Assembly: GCA_017562135.1 (NCBI GenBank)
Contig: QEYB01000725.1
Location: 5,001 to 69,000, forward strand
Origin: Dipylidium caninum
Taxonomy: Eukaryota > Platyhelminthes > Cestoda > Cyclophyllidea > Dipylidiidae
Direction of reading: 5' to 3'
DNA: 64,000 nt
The notes beneath the pieces were generated by a model. The model had not been told where the DNA came from. It did no database searches and was given only the letters and a program-made list of their open reading frames with translations. A program made the position numbers and the translations under genes. Positions 24,001 through 39,000 of the stretch are shown here, piece after piece; positions within the stretch are counted from its first letter, which is position 1; every line of letters begins with the position of its first letter.

Positions 24001-27000
24001 CTTCAACTGGGTTAGTGTGTACTTCTGTAACCAAATGTATGGATTTCTACCTTATCTTTCACGTCTAAATCTACTGCCACAGGAATTGCCAGAACTTCCT
24101 CGCAGTCTTTTCCATCTCCTACAAAATTTGCAGTTCAACTTCATGAAACGTTTCCTCCCCGTGTGAAACATTAAATTCGCGCAAGTTTAATCTCCCACTC
24201 AGAAATTTCTATGCATTTGAATGTAACAAAAGTTCCTTTTGACTTTAATATGCGAAACAAATGTTTTTTGTTCATTAAACCTTCCCTCCGCGCCTTCCTC
24301 CCCTCCCAAATAGGGATGAATTAATAAGGGCTCTTATGGACAGCAGGCTCATGTTGACAGTCCTGATTCCCTATTTTATGGGTAAAATTCCGTGGGTTTG
24401 GGTACGAAGTCGCCAATAAACTGGAGTTTTCAAAATCTTTTTCATCATTCAGGGCATCATTTAATCATGATTTATTTTCCTTTAATGTAGACTAGTCGCA
24501 CAATATCGTGTCAAAGGAATGAGAGTATTTGGGCACATTTTCCTGAAGAACTTTAAACTCTGGTTACAGAATAATTGGGCACCTTACAACGGACATATTC
24601 TACCTTCTTGTTTACCCTCTCATCCTGCCATAGTTTCTACTGACGCTTAGGGCAGAAGCCTCGCTATTCTAGGAAATGATCGAACAACAATTCAGCGTCA
24701 GTTCTGTTACACGGAATCATAAAGAGACGAGAATTACATTTCAGTGTAGTGTCCAAACACGGATCGTGGAGTACCTCACTGGTGGAAAGTAACCCAAATT
24801 CCATATAATTAAAAATTTAATAGTCTGATACCGGAGGTCCCTGCCATCTTAATCCACTTATCCTGGAGTCAACTTTATCCTCTGTGAGTGAGCCTTACCC
24901 ATCACGTTTGGCTATGGTCTATGAAACACTGAAAGACCACACAGGTAGGCTTCCTACATTGGACTTTTTATTATTAATTAAGCCGTCTGATAAATTTAGG
25001 CAACCGCCACAAGGCACACCACTCGGGGGTTCGCTTGTATTGCGAACGAGACCACCTACAAGGAACTTGGTTACAAACGGCCTCCCACCCATATGTGCAG
25101 TCCGTCGAATCGTCCCCTCACGTTTAGAGCATTCAACTCCATCCTTCGCCCCTCGTCCGCGATGTGCTACGATTCGAGTGGTGAGTAAAAGTACATGTAT
25201 TAAGTTGTACTAAACGTATTTAAGTAAAACCTTTGTTAGACTAGACAAACGTGGGGGCACAAAATAGAAGACAGACTCGTGCGGTGGCATTTCGTCTTTT
25301 TCTGTGATCCTCGTCCGTCAAACTTTTCATGGTTATAACAGTTTTAATGAGAAGTCTATTAGAAGTTATTTTAAAAGATTTCAAATAGTTCCTTTTATTA
25401 TCAATGGAAGGGAGAAGGATGCGTCTCTCCTATCAGAGCATGAATTTAAATTGTTTTGTGCTCTTCAACTTGGGTTTTTCGGCTTCCCATATGGCATCCT
25501 TGCCTCTGTTTGATCAAGAAGATGGTGAGGCGTGGACCATCGTCTAAAATAAAGTCTTTCAATGGATTACTTCAGTGTCCAGTAGCTCACGAAGCCCTTT
25601 TTGCAGCATGTGATAGCTGTGTTGTGAATCGACATGGAATGAGATAGTTAAGAAAATGAAAGGAACACGTTCTTCATTTTTGGCGATTTATACTAAAAGT
25701 AACAGAGGTGGTTCACTTAAATCAGTGAACGAGGTGTCTAGGCCTTTTGGATACAAAGGAGCGCCAAAGTACTCGGAATATTCAATAATTTTAAGCTGTT
25801 TTAGAGGCTTACGAAACTGAGTGGGGCTACTTTTTCCAGAGGAGATTAAATTGACCAAAATATAGTAGCCCGAAGTAAAACGCGCTTTCTGAAGAATGTT
25901 AGAGTTCAAGTTACCCCCATTCGCCCCCATCATCATTATTTTTGTCAGTGCACATAAGAATGAGGGGTGAGTTACTGCACCACTTCATAATTCACCAGTG
26001 TTTATTTCCACCAAACTCAATGAAATAAACGAGCTGGTTGTGATGAGAGTATAGGGAAAATACCTCATATCTGTAGCCTGAGAAAGGTTCGCCACTTTTA
26101 CCTTGCAACCGCAAGCGAAGTGGTTTAGCAAGTTTAGTCAACATCGCTGTCTTATTAGAACATCTTGGTCAATGTCCATGTTTATGTGCAAAAATATTTT
26201 TCAAGTTGACGCGAATCATTTATGTTTCCTGAACTGGAAAAGTTAGCCAGTTAATCAGTCGTTATAATCTGGACTGTCTGTAAACTCTAACCTCTGGAAA
26301 ATGAAAACGGTTGGGGTTATACATTGATAGAATGACATTGAAGCACAATTATTTCCATTAAGGCTGAAATCCGAATTAGTAAATGTAATAAATGACGCAG
26401 ATATGACTGCAAAACTGCTCCTGAACCCGGTAGAAGTGGTGAAACAGGAGTCGTAATTAAGCTCCCTTCTCGTTTTCTATTCGATCTCAAGCTAACATTT
26501 TTTTTGAGGAAGGACGGGGTCTGAGTGCCTTTACGCAGCCCTTTCTCATGCTTGTCGTGCGCCTTTTGGATCCATAATTTTTGTTGCCTGGGTGCTGGCG
26601 ACATTCGAAAGCAAACGACAGTAAGAGATAAAGGATAGTAGTCACGGAGGGAGAGCAGTTTGCCTCTAAGGACAAAATGATCCTCAATCCTCCTTTCAAT
26701 TCTTGGTCTCCGCATTGCCATATTGTTTTGTTGATTTTGCACCAAAAACACCGAAGTGCCTTTAGATTTCGGAACCATTATAAGTTTATTGTAGTAAGGT
26801 AGATGAATCCATGTGATTTTGCGGTTACTTTATAGAGGTTTGGGCCAAGTTCGAATCCTTCTGCAAAATCTGCCATTATTCATGTATTAAAAGAACAATT
26901 ATCGGGGTTCCAGTCATGTTTAGGAATAAGAAACTTTATCTGCTGCTATATCCCATCATTAATCGAGTAGAATCTTCCCTCACTGGGACGATAATTTTAT

Positions 27001-30000
27001 TTCATTTGGGGACTCACTTTCTCTCAGGCCATTGATTGTGTGACCTTTCTGCATTAGTCTGACAAAGTCTGGCCGTGTGCATACCTCGCAAGAAGAGATT
27101 ACTTCCCTGCCTGTCAATCACCAAAACCCTTAGGCCTATTGTTTAGAATCAACTGGGTTTGCCAATGAGAGAATTGAAGTAACTCAGCCAATGACCGACG
27201 CGCGTTAAGGTGCGTCATTAAAGACCCCCCTTCCACTCGACTGCACCAACACACACTGTCGCGCTTACAGTAGGTGCTTTGACTTCCATTGTGCCCCAAC
27301 CCTTCCAAATATCAACCCCTTTGCGTCCCCCTTCCAGTCTGTTTTGCCGCCTCAGCCAAGGACCTTTATGGGATCCAGAATGTAAGTACACAACTTGCGA
27401 AATTGTGATGACCATAACTACACGCTGAATATCACATTGCTGCAGAAATGAATCTCTTATTTTTTTCTGCAAAAGTACTGGTAGGAATTTTTATAAGAGA
27501 ATATCCTGCCTCCCCTTATGTCTCGAATAGAAATTTTCCCATGGAATAGAGTATGCAGGCCAGTTTGGTAATCGCTTTTGTACTCAATTTCTATTTATCC
27601 CGTTGTGGTGTGACTTGATCTTCGATGCCATCACTTGGAAATGGCTCTTTTTTTAGCCCCTTTTTAAATTTTGGTGCAAAAGCTCTTGTGCGACTGTTTG
27701 GATTTTTTGACATGATGAAATTTTCCCGTACTTCTGAGCTCCTAGGATTATTCAAAATTCATTCTCCTAAAGCAGTGCACGGTGAAGGCTTTACACAGGC
27801 CCACTTGTGTGTAGCCCAAATACTTTCCCGAATTTAGCCATCTAGTGTGACACCGGAATATGTGGGTAGGATTGCTGATGAGCAAGAAGACGGTGGTTCA
27901 TTCCTTTACTTCCAGGGTTGACGTACAGTTCGTTGACCTTCAGTGAATTGAAAATTATAGGTTATTACTAATTAATACTTTGTTGAATTTGTAAACGCAA
28001 CGGAAAGAGAAGACGCGTGCGACACGCTTCCCAACAATCCTCGATGAGGTCTTCCACCCAACAATCTACGTGAATATCCCGAATTTTACTTTTGTCCGGG
28101 CGATTAATCTTAATTACGTACCGAGTTTGTAGAAACTCATCAGGAATATCGGAAAGATGAGGTTACATGCACTAGACTTGGTGGTGGCAAGTAGTTCCTT
28201 GAGATTTCTCCAATGGCAGCCTATCACAACCCTGAATTCTGTTATCCTCCACGTGTAAAACATAAAAGACGAAAACCTTTTTGCCAAAATTTCAACTTAA
28301 AATGAACGACCACAATACCCGGAGGAGATGAATAGGCTTCATCTTGTGATTGCTTTAAATCTGTTTGATGAGTTGGAGTCAGGTGATATCGTGCAAGACA
28401 AGTATCTGTGTCGAGTGATTCCTAGGCTTAAACCTCTAATCGTTCAGTGTCGACTACTTTTTGATCCATAATTTACCACTCATTTTATGTGAAACCTCAT
28501 CATGGGAGTAGGGTTGTGACTGTTTGCTCACATCCATTCGTGTTTAGACTACAAAACGGTCGCTGGTAAGCCAAGTCAATTGTCTGACATCTCAAATTCA
28601 CGACTGTTTGGGGGCGCGGAATGGAAAGCCCCAAACAAGGATCCTTTAATGCAAGATTAGAGGCGATGTAGAAAGGTTAGGGTTACGATAGACCCTTTTC
28701 TCTCAGTCAATGATGATTTTGAGGTCCCGCGTTATTCGATGTCTCTGACACCCTTTCAAAAGCCACTAGCAGAAGGACCAACATGTGTACAGTGGACTCC
28801 CCATGGGGAATTTCGCTTAAGTCTCTCACTTTTTGTTAAAACACAAACAAGTTGGCGTCAAATGAGCGTGTCTCGTGGAAGGGTGACTGATTTGAAGATA
28901 TGCGGAAAATCGAACGAGACATGCGAATTTGCAAAATAGTATCGTAGTTCGAAAATAACCTCGGTACGGTCAGAATGTCACTTCCACAGAGGTGGGGACC
29001 GTTTCAAAATTAACGCAGAAGTCAACATTTTCCTCCGCGCTGCCTATCCACCATGCCAGGCACTTGTGAGAGGCAATCGTGAATCGGTCCTCAGCTCGAC
29101 ATATATCAGACATCGGCAGTCAGTGGAACATAAACAACAGCTTCCCGCAGCCGCCATTTGATGTCCCCTCAGGGCGCTTAGTCATCCGCTGTGCCGGCGT
29201 CGGACGGCTACTGCGGTCAAATCTGTGAGCCCACAACACAGGCACATTCCTTATTCGGCTAACGAGGTGGAGGCTAAGGAGACAACTGAGGATTCTCATC
29301 GTATCTAGGGGGAAAGCTTTTCAATGTGATGACAACGCCGACGTCATCTACTTGCTAACTCCTCCTAATCGGTTTCTCATCACTGTGCCTCATTTTGTGA
29401 GTTTGTGCACGTTAATATGTGCACAAAGGACGTGGTGACCATTGGCCATTAGTGTTCGTGGTTCCTGGGAGCTTGAAAAGTAGCGTTATAAATAGTCATA
29501 GACCCATTTAATAATGGCCGAATTGGCGATTCCTCGCTATATCTCTGAGTGTCCAAGGGCCAGGTTTCATAATTTTGCTTAATTCCATCGTCAAACTCTC
29601 CAAGCGTAGCTGGAAGCCCCGAGTCCTCCATGATTTCATCAGTATGCATTGAAGCCGTAGATTCTTCAGGTTAATCTCACAGAAATGGCGAGAGTATTAA
29701 GCCAAGAATGCGAAGTTAACGTTGACAAACGGTTGTGACAATTTTGGTTGATGCCCTCTCATCTATTGCAAGAATTTCACTTAAATGTATGGCACAGAGA
29801 TGACTCTCTCTTTTGAGCGCCGTCCTCAGCTATACCACAGCCTTACAGGTTTTTCCGCAGCGTTTTCATATGCTGGTGAAGGTGGCGCGGATTCGCTGTG
29901 ATTTCAAGATCATAAGCAAGAGTCATGATTTCACTTTGCTGAGTAGTACGGCTTCCTCACGACGCTGATGTGATTCGCACCCCGAACTGTCGGTCTCGAA

Positions 30001-33000
30001 GACTGGGTCCTTGGAAAAAGCTTCTGGTTTTACGAACCATTCGTAGAAAAATATGTAGGACATTCGAGACATCGCTTTATATCTCCCTGGTGTGGTTAAG
30101 AAAGGTGGCTTAAGTGCTACACTCCGTCCACAATGCTCTTTTTAATTATAACTAAATTCCACGGCCGGAGATAGCACGAAGGTGAAGTTCTTACACCGAA
30201 TAGAAATTCAACATCGGAAAATCATTGGCACGCTCACATCTGGTCCTAGTGAATTCGGGAAAGTTTGCAATTTTCCTATTCATTAGCGTCCACAGATTAA
30301 AAAACAGGACGTTTGGAGCACTACGAACGTGTTTGGAAGGCGCGCGAAGAGGCAAGAGTCCTAACATGACAAGTGGGATCACGGTAACATTTGAATAGTA
30401 AGAATGCTACAAACAACCCATGATCCCATCTAGTCTTCACGACAGAGCTGATGAATACCCCCATGTTTGTGTAAGGTTTGTATTCTGCCGCAAATTACGA
30501 CACTGTCGTCAGTAGAGATAAAGATTGTTACGTCCAAGGCTAAAAGTTCATTGGTAGATATGCTCAACTACCAGCACCGACGAGACCTCTATAGCTGACA
30601 TTAACTTGACATCGTCTGACAGCGCAAATGTGCATGTGGGCGAGTAAGGCGTGCGCTGGATTTGAGAAACACAAAGAAGGAGCGACGGTGACGATGTTGT
30701 GGTCTGTGGAAGCAAGTGGTGTCTTTACGTCGGTGAGATATCAGGCGAATACTAATAAAGGCGAAATAGGGGAAGCTCTTGAGCTGAATGATAAAGACCA
30801 CCTTTTGAATGAAGTGGCGTCCTCACTGCTTACTTGCGACAGTTGGGCGCTGTCTTGCGTAAGGTGTAAAGGCGGTGGAGTTCAACATCACAGGCGCCGT
30901 GTATCGGGAGGCTAGTCGATGAATGTGCGTTCGCGTGTGTAGTCTGAGGCAAATGAAATGGCTCAATAAAAGGTGACGATTAACAGTTTTAGTCCAAGGT
31001 TCAGGGTGCACGAGGGACGAGACAGTACTCTCGTAGACAAGGGGTCTAGGTGAGAATGGACACGAAATGTGGGGCGAGTTGCAAGAGGAGTTGGTTGAAG
31101 GAGTTCTAGGAATCTTGACTTGATCAACGAGTTTTGCAGCCTATTGAGAAGTCAGGTACCCTTTATTTGCCTTGACGCCATGACCTCCGACGTCATCAGT
31201 GTTGTCGTTGTTTTGAGACTTGGGACCCTTCGAGGTAACTCGTGACAACATGCAGTTGACAATTCTGCCGATGGCTTACACGGATTCGTGTGTCACTGGG
31301 AGAGTAGTTGGGCTGTCTCGTGTCCATTTTGGGTAAATTGCGTTTTCTAGGCCTCGAAGCACCGACATTGACGGGGGAAGGCATATGTGTTTGGCAAAGG
31401 AAAGCAAAGAACTCATGACATCAGTCAGCAATGCTGAGAGCGCGACGGTAAAGGGAGGTGGGTACTTGGTGTCCTGTTTAGTCAACCCACACGGGTATCT
31501 GAACCTGTGCCAGGGGGAAGTTTAGGCGCCGCCAGTCACGAAGAGCGGTAACTGGTCATTTTGATCCGAGAGAGTCTCATCATGGGGTAATGTGGTCGAC
31601 TTTGGCCATGCGAGTGTACTATTAGGGAATATAAGTGGAGCGGACGAGGCCGATCGTGATGCGCTTTATGGTGACATGTGCCTGTAAGTGCGCCATCTAT
31701 GCCGTCGATTTGGAGTTAGGGGCTTGAAGGGAAGGAGCAATTTGGGGGAGAGACGGAAGGAAGAGGGATAGCATATCCTGGAGAAGAATTCACTCACACT
31801 TTGCATGATCCACCTTAAGTCCCTCGCTCACCCTACTGAACCTCTGCGGAGATGCCTCATCCTCCTCGACCTCATTCCACTAGTGATGCGCATAATGTGT
31901 AATAGCCGATATGAGGGGTCTCTTCCGAGATAATTTTCACTTCGCGCTCGGGGAAGGGATATGACCGACTTCGGCGGGTGGCTGTTAATGTTGGCGTTCC
32001 TCTCTCTTGATGCACTTTGCAATGAATCTCGAGCAGGAAAGGTGAAAGCCCCGAAAAGTAGGAATGGGACTTTGATTCAATTGAATGACCTAACTCCAAT
32101 CCGCATTGCATATGCTCTCAAAACAACGGTAAGTCGGCGTCGAGTGGAGCAGTCGGGTTGGCAGGGCGTAAAAATTCGCATCGGTGAGGGTGACCGCGGT
32201 TATAAACTGGTGATGCAGCTTCGTACCCTTAAGAATACCAATGTCGTTGGCAAAATGTTCAGGCCACTGAACGTGGAACGGAAGGAAACGCCTATTCTAG
32301 GTAGTTTGAGTGTTTACCGTGACATCGCTATTAAAACTCTTCTCGCCGCAACCCTACAATGACATGAATCCTGGCCATGGTGATCTCGCGGTGATCATGT
32401 TTGCAAGTGCCTCTTCTCCCACATTTCCTTAGCGACACGTTGGCGTCCCTGTTCACCACTCACTGCACTCTGCTCATGGGGACTTTGCTCTCGTCTACTA
32501 GTTAAGGCAATCGGTGAGGGTAGTCAGAAGAAGAGGGGAGCTTCCCACTCACCGGTGCACAATCGGGACGAGTCTTTTCAGTCGACTTTGTAGAAGAAGC
32601 GGAAGCAGTATCCTCGTCACAATCGTGATCACACAACCCACGGCTTTCCTCTCTCGTATCAGAGCATCCAGTATCCCCACATGAGACACGAAAGTAATGA
32701 GATGAAAGAAAGGGGAGTCGTCAGGATTTAGTGAACATGAACAAATTGCGGTCTACTTATCTTGGTCCACCGCCCTTCAGAATGGGACGGCACAGAGACG
32801 GCTTAACAAGTTTGGCGGGGCGAGATGTCTTAGCCTAACCACACACACACACATGTGCTTTTCTCGTGGGAAAACATGACCGTGTCATGTCCGAAAGAGA
32901 GCTGTTGTCGCAGCCTTAGAGAGAGCATAGGAGTGGTACTGCGAAGACTGTGGAGCAGAGGAGCACTACCTCAGTGGAAGTATGCAAAATAGTGATGAGT

Positions 33001-36000
33001 CTGCAGATGAGGACAACTTGGTAGCGTTGGAACACGCCACGAGTGTGAATAGCCTGACATTGGCGCAGCGCCGGTATGGCGAAGGCGGAGGGAAGCGAAC
33101 AATCTTCCCCACTCATGTGGCGGAGACTTCTCCAGCCCTTCTTACCAACGAATTGGGCATCACTTTGAGAAGGGGAGCAATTGTGGTCCCCACCCTGAAA
33201 GAGCAGCAAAACATTCGGCACCAAAATTGTTGGAATCCTTGCGAGCATCGAACACCAGTGGCACAACACGTTCGAGTGTAGCAGGTGATTTGTTAATGAA
33301 GCAGAGCAAGAATGACCTTAAAGAGGATACCATCATGAGCCTTTTCACGTGTGGGTGTAGAGGGCGAGAGAGGAGGGGAGGAGGGGGAGGGGATTTGACT
33401 CAGTAACGTCTGCTGTCTTTGTTCATGTGCGAAATGCCGTGCCTCAGTTCAGTTAGTCCAGAAGCTAGCACCGAACTCGATGAGCATGCGACCCACCTTT
33501 CCAGATAGTTGGATAGATTTGGGGAACTTATAAGGTGGCGAAAAACTTTGTATGACATATTTGTTTATCGCACAGCTTACTCGGCTGTCTGCCTCGGATC
33601 CGATATGTCCAAGTGGTAAGGCAAGACGGATATTATTGCTATTGCCACAAGAGCGTTATGTACTCATTCGCTCGCTCGCTCGCTCGGGCATGCGTCCACC
33701 GATGGCTTCTCGAAGCTGGTTGCCTTCGGACTTTGTGGCTCTCGACTCCCTCGGCCACAAAGATGGACATTTAGGGGAAGGAGTGGAATATCTATGCGAG
33801 CCACAAAACAAAGATCAAGCAAGGCACTTGGAGGCGGTGCCATTTTCCCTGACAGTGGTGATCTTTTTCTTCACCCGAACGCTGCGGATGGATTGGGGCT
33901 CGTCGAACAGAGGGGAGAACGAGGAAGTCCTTCGAGAGGTGACTAATTTGGCCACTGCTTTCAGTGGGAAACATCAGTTGTCTCGTTCGTGAGTCAGAAG
34001 GAAGGCGAGAGAGGATATGGGAGTGCAGGAAAATGTGACAGTATCTTATTGTGGCCTAGCCTTTCCAATAAAGCAGGCACAGCACATGTGCACCACAATT
34101 GCGTCAACTGTCCTGTGTCCCGCTGCGTGACTCAGGCTGTTTGCGTCAATCATAGTTGGACCGGATGGCCGATTAAGGGGATGTGTGGGTCTAAGGCAAT
34201 GACGACAGTCCGATGAAGTACGGATAGGCAGAGGGGAAGTGGAGTTATGCACAAACGCAAGAAATGAGGCAGGGCGTTAACTTTCATTTGCTAAAACTCA
34301 TTACTCTGTGGTTCTCAGCGTTCCGTTAGACGCGGTTGTAAAGTTGAGGTGAAATAGAAGTGTTATTGGGTCTCAAAAGATCGAGAATTTTTCAGGAGAC
34401 GTCCCTTCAATTCCTTTTTTGAGGCTTAGCTAGCTGGAGCCGTACAGTATGTCGCGTTACGAACAGTACTTATTTGCTGACAAATAGCCTGGTTCATTGA
34501 CAAAATCTAACATTGAAAGAACCTCTGCCAATGGTTGAACATGAAATATCAAGTGCCATTCTGGTGTGATTTAAAAGCTTAGGCTCTGAGAACTAAACTT
34601 GAGGCAACGAGGATGAAGATAGTGTACTTTTACGGGCCTATGTGCCTATGCGATTATGGACTGTTTTATTTTTCCTCGAGAATGCTAATGACACTGCTCA
34701 TTTCCTGCATCATGAAAGTTTAACTGCTTTTTTCCTTTCTGTGACTGCGTGATAGCTCTAAAGCGTAAAGAATTTTCTCTATTTCTTTTTGTACTAACGT
34801 GGCTTCCTGAATGAGTCACTCTCGGATGTGGCAGAATGCGGCATTTGAACTCAAATGGTGAAATGGTCTTTGCATGCTTGTCTCGTCCGTCCATCAAAGC
34901 GACTTCATGAGAAGTTATTGTTACCGTCCGCAACACTTTGGAATCAGAAATGGGGTAGGGGCTGAAGAATGTGTCTTTCAGGCGAGTACTAATCTTACAA
35001 ATGTCCGTTTATGACATAATCATAAAACCGCCATGGATATTCTTATCTTGCCAGAACCGAGGATAGCTTGTTTGCAGGCTGTCTGGGAATCTGTTGAGCG
35101 AGATGTGGGAAGGGGCAGAAAATGACCTTCCCTCCCGTCAACCAATCTCGAATCGTCAGGTCTCCAATAAACCAAGAGGCTACTTTCTGAATGTGCGCGA
35201 ATACACTCCTGAAGCCAATCAGAGTGGCGTGTGCAAACGATTGGTTCAGGTAGTGGCAGAGAACTGGCAAAACAGGTGGCGGCGAATGAACGGAGGAGTA
35301 AGCGGAAGGATAAGACGAAGGGAAGGGACTCAGTGTAGGCCTTTTTCTTTGGAATTTTCCTTCAAAAATGGATTTAAAGGCATCACCACCACCACCACCA
35401 CCGATAAGGAGAGGAGGTGAATCAAAACCTCGGAACGGGACTTTTCCTGCGGTTCCTCCTAGAATTTGTTCACACCTTTCTAGCTCGGTTATACCTAATA
35501 AAAACTCGCCCATTCCATGCCGAAAATCCAGATCTACTGTTGATCCGGTACGCCTAATTTCTGTTGTTTATTAACTCATCTCTTCATATGTAGCGTAAAA
35601 TGGCTAGATTTTTCATTCTGACTTTCTGACATCCAAAATAAAGTAAAAGTTGTCTTACTTCTCCACCTCAGACTTGTGAAGTAAAATTGCTCGTTGCAAT
35701 GATGCATTGAAGCTGCACCAAATATTTGAGAAATGTGTAAGTGACTTTTCAACAACCATGTTAAAATCAACCACGAATAGTCCTTAATTGATTCAGGCCT
35801 CAATTTCTTTCCGGATGGCTTAGATAAATAGATGCTCTAATCTATAACTTGTCCAGACACCCGAATAACGTTGGGACCTTACTGCCGTCCCACCTTTAGA
35901 CTACCGAAACTGCTCCACTAGTGACGACAATGGCGGTGTGATCCGGTAGGAAATGAAAAAAGTCCCTCTAAGCGAAGTAGATACGAGCATTCTGTGATGA

Positions 36001-39000
36001 ACCGCGAACCCTCGGAAGAGTAACAATATGTCAGTTGAACTAAAGGGTAGGTAGAAAGTTCCTCCTCGTCTAACTCAATTTTCGGTGCCAAAATTTGACT
36101 CCCTTCGGCTCCATTACGCCGATTCTGGCAGCGGTATGGTAGGCAATTTTTTGTAGCGGAAAGCCACTTTGGAGAGGATGCGATAATTTCTGGCATCAAG
36201 AACGTCATTTTGGTGAAAAGAGAAAAAGAGGTGCTGCTGGCAAACGAATGCCCGTCGCAGAAAAACCGTCAAAATATTGTACTTTCCTCTACCCTATTAT
36301 TCATCATGAAGGAGAAAACGAAGCAGAGCCGATTTTGTGATTTATGATCTCCTCTTCAGTCCTTTTACTGGTCACCATTAATCTACCGCAATTTTCACTA
36401 GGTCAATTCTCCCCATACATTCAGTTTGTCCGAATGTCGGTCGGAATGCAGGTTGTGTGGGCTCTCTATTTGAGGTGACATCGAATGATTGTTCTGAACA
36501 AAACAAACTGACTTACAACCATAAGGAAGTGAATATTTGGAAACCAAACTAAACTCTGGTCATGCTCTAGTCGCTACTGTTAGAGTAAGTAGCTGCAATA
36601 CGGGACTAGAAGGTATACTAATCATCGCCGTCTTTGGAATGGGGGAATTTAAAGAGTTTTGAGCGTCCTTTCATTTTGAATTTTTATTTGTCTTTCTGGA
36701 GAACACGAAATCGTAATCCATACCCCCCTTAAATGAAGTATTTTTGGTTAACATGGAATTTCGAGCGGATAACCATGATTGGAGAAGAAATGTTCTTACA
36801 CCGTCGCATCCGTCGGGCCTAAAATAGGCGCAAGATTTAGCTTCCGTCCTCGCGTCCTTAACTCTAACTAAACAATCTGCTGCATTGGTCTTCTCTCGCC
36901 ATCTGGAGAATTGCAAATGTGGGGTATCTTGCTAAGAGTTTTAACAAAATACTGTTCTCTTGGAAGGAAACCGGGCATTAAACGAATTTTATTAGCTAAG
37001 CGATGGTAAAAAGGAGGAGTGGACCAAAATACATACTGTTTTCTCACATTGGCTTACATATTTTCGAGGATAAGCAGGAAAATGTGTTTATGCATCGACT
37101 GGCAACTCTCCCTTTTAGCACTACTTGCTCTTTGGCAGACCCATCGAACACCTCTCTCTCTCTATTTATCTCATTAATCTTCTCTTGGTTGTCGCAAAGG
37201 TAGGGGGTTTCGCTGTTCGTTATTTTTGGAAAACCTTTACCTTCTTCACCTCCATTGCAACTCTTGGGCTGGTGGATTATGAAGCATTTGAAGCCCGGTT
37301 GTCAGTTTGAGCTCAGTATTCCAACCCACTTGAGACTATTTTGCCTCAACCTCGCGTGACATTTTTATCTTGAAGGCGGGGATGATGTTTTAGCTTCCAC
37401 CAGTTAAAACAATGCTATATTCACCCATTTCCTTTTGCTTTTCAGCCCACAGGTTTTCCTCTAGACAATATCACACCACTTCAACAACAAGCAATGTTCA
37501 ACTGTCTGGGTAAGGATGGTCCAGGCATGGAGGAGGCATCTGGAGGGGCTGTTCGAAGACACACTCTGGGAGGTCCCGCTTCATCATCTGGAAGATTCGC
37601 CAACCCCGTCCAAAACCCGTTTAATCAGCATGCCTCTGCTAGACCTGCTCAAAAGATACCATCGGTGTGGACTCCTCAAGGTGAGTGTTCCCTTTTTTAT
37701 TCTTACGAGAGATATTTTGGCTAGTTTTTGGAAACTTTGATCGCAGGTGAATGATTTTACTTGAAGGTCTCAATTTGTTACGTGAAGTTCAGGCGCACAG
37801 CGAGTCGTAAGTGCTTCTCAAAGCCCAATTGACTGCGAACACATGTAATGGTATGGGCTCTGGCACTTGAAGACTAGTCTATTACTCTCCATAGGTACTA
37901 ACTGCACCAACAACGGCCTGTTTTGGGAAACCCTATGTATCCTGCGTGATGAGTTCAATCACACGCATGGTTGTCAAGTCTTCGAGAGTGGTCGTTAATC
38001 ATTAATTTGGTGATGTGGGACAATCTGCCATAAGACATATGACTCCCCTATTGACGATAGAGAGAGGACGACGATTTAATAGTTGGCTACCATCACACAC
38101 GTTACCCACAAACTATCAATTTAAAACTTGTGCCTTGCAAGTGTGTGCAAGCAACTCGAAAGAGGCCAGTAGTAGGCCATTTTCCACGCTTGTTCCCCTT
38201 GATGAAGATAAAATTACCATTAAAATCGTGGGCTCGAAACGATTTTGTGAAAAACCCGGTTACAAAATTTTTCGATTAGCTTATCTCAGTACATCGGGCA
38301 ATGCGCTTGAACCTGATTTTTTGAGCGGAAGAAAGGGAGGTTAACCTCATGGTTCTGGTTTACAAGACCAGTGCACTGGGAAAAAGAATGAAATGTTTCG
38401 CGGCTTCCTCTTCCGATTTGTCTGACGTGACAAAAGAGACTTTCCACTCAGTTATAAGTGGTCTTTGGGTAGCACTTGATTGAACCCCGGTGGGCGGTCA
38501 TGTGTTTGATTCTCTGTCAGTAATTCCAACAATGAACCGCCATTGTTGGCTGTTTAGTATGGGGAAAAAAATATTTGAACTGCGTCGGTAGACCTGTAAG
38601 GTAAGATCACGTTACATATCATCCAACATGTAGCTTTGTTGTGCAAGATGAATGGATTTGCCAACTCTATTTCCAGGTGAATAGAAAACTTAAGTCAGTA
38701 AACTATATCCTTTTGTTTAACTCACTTTGAATCTTTGTAAATCTACCCATTCTCTCAAAATTCACGGTTGCTACTGCGAACTTTGTGGTTACTGCGCTAA
38801 TAGGCTTAGGTCTCTTGAGTGACGTCTTTTGACATAGGTTCAGCACTCACTTTCCTTATTTCTCCATTTCTGTGAATTTGATTTAATTCACGGAAGAATT
38901 TAAATAGTCAAAGATGCTTCATCCAACCGGCTAGCGGCTCCATCCGATGAGCCTGATGGCTTTGTTTGCCGTTACCGTCTATCTGAGCCAACAAACTACA

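Noticed and set aside
28739..28939. ORF containing QWTPHGEF, resembling the end of Caskin exon D (VWTPQG)
   Set aside because: The match is too short and lacks flanking similarity; probably chance.
31961..32362. 133-codon ORF in the right repeat arm
   Set aside because: The left-arm copy is interrupted by a 27-bp loss and a frame change, and no family is recognised; kept only as part of the repeat.
35043..35574. Overlapping 156-codon (minus) and 108/68-codon (plus) ORFs with Gly or Pro tracts
   Set aside because: The tracts come from the CAC microsatellite; no domain, and no place in the Caskin frame between exons C and D.
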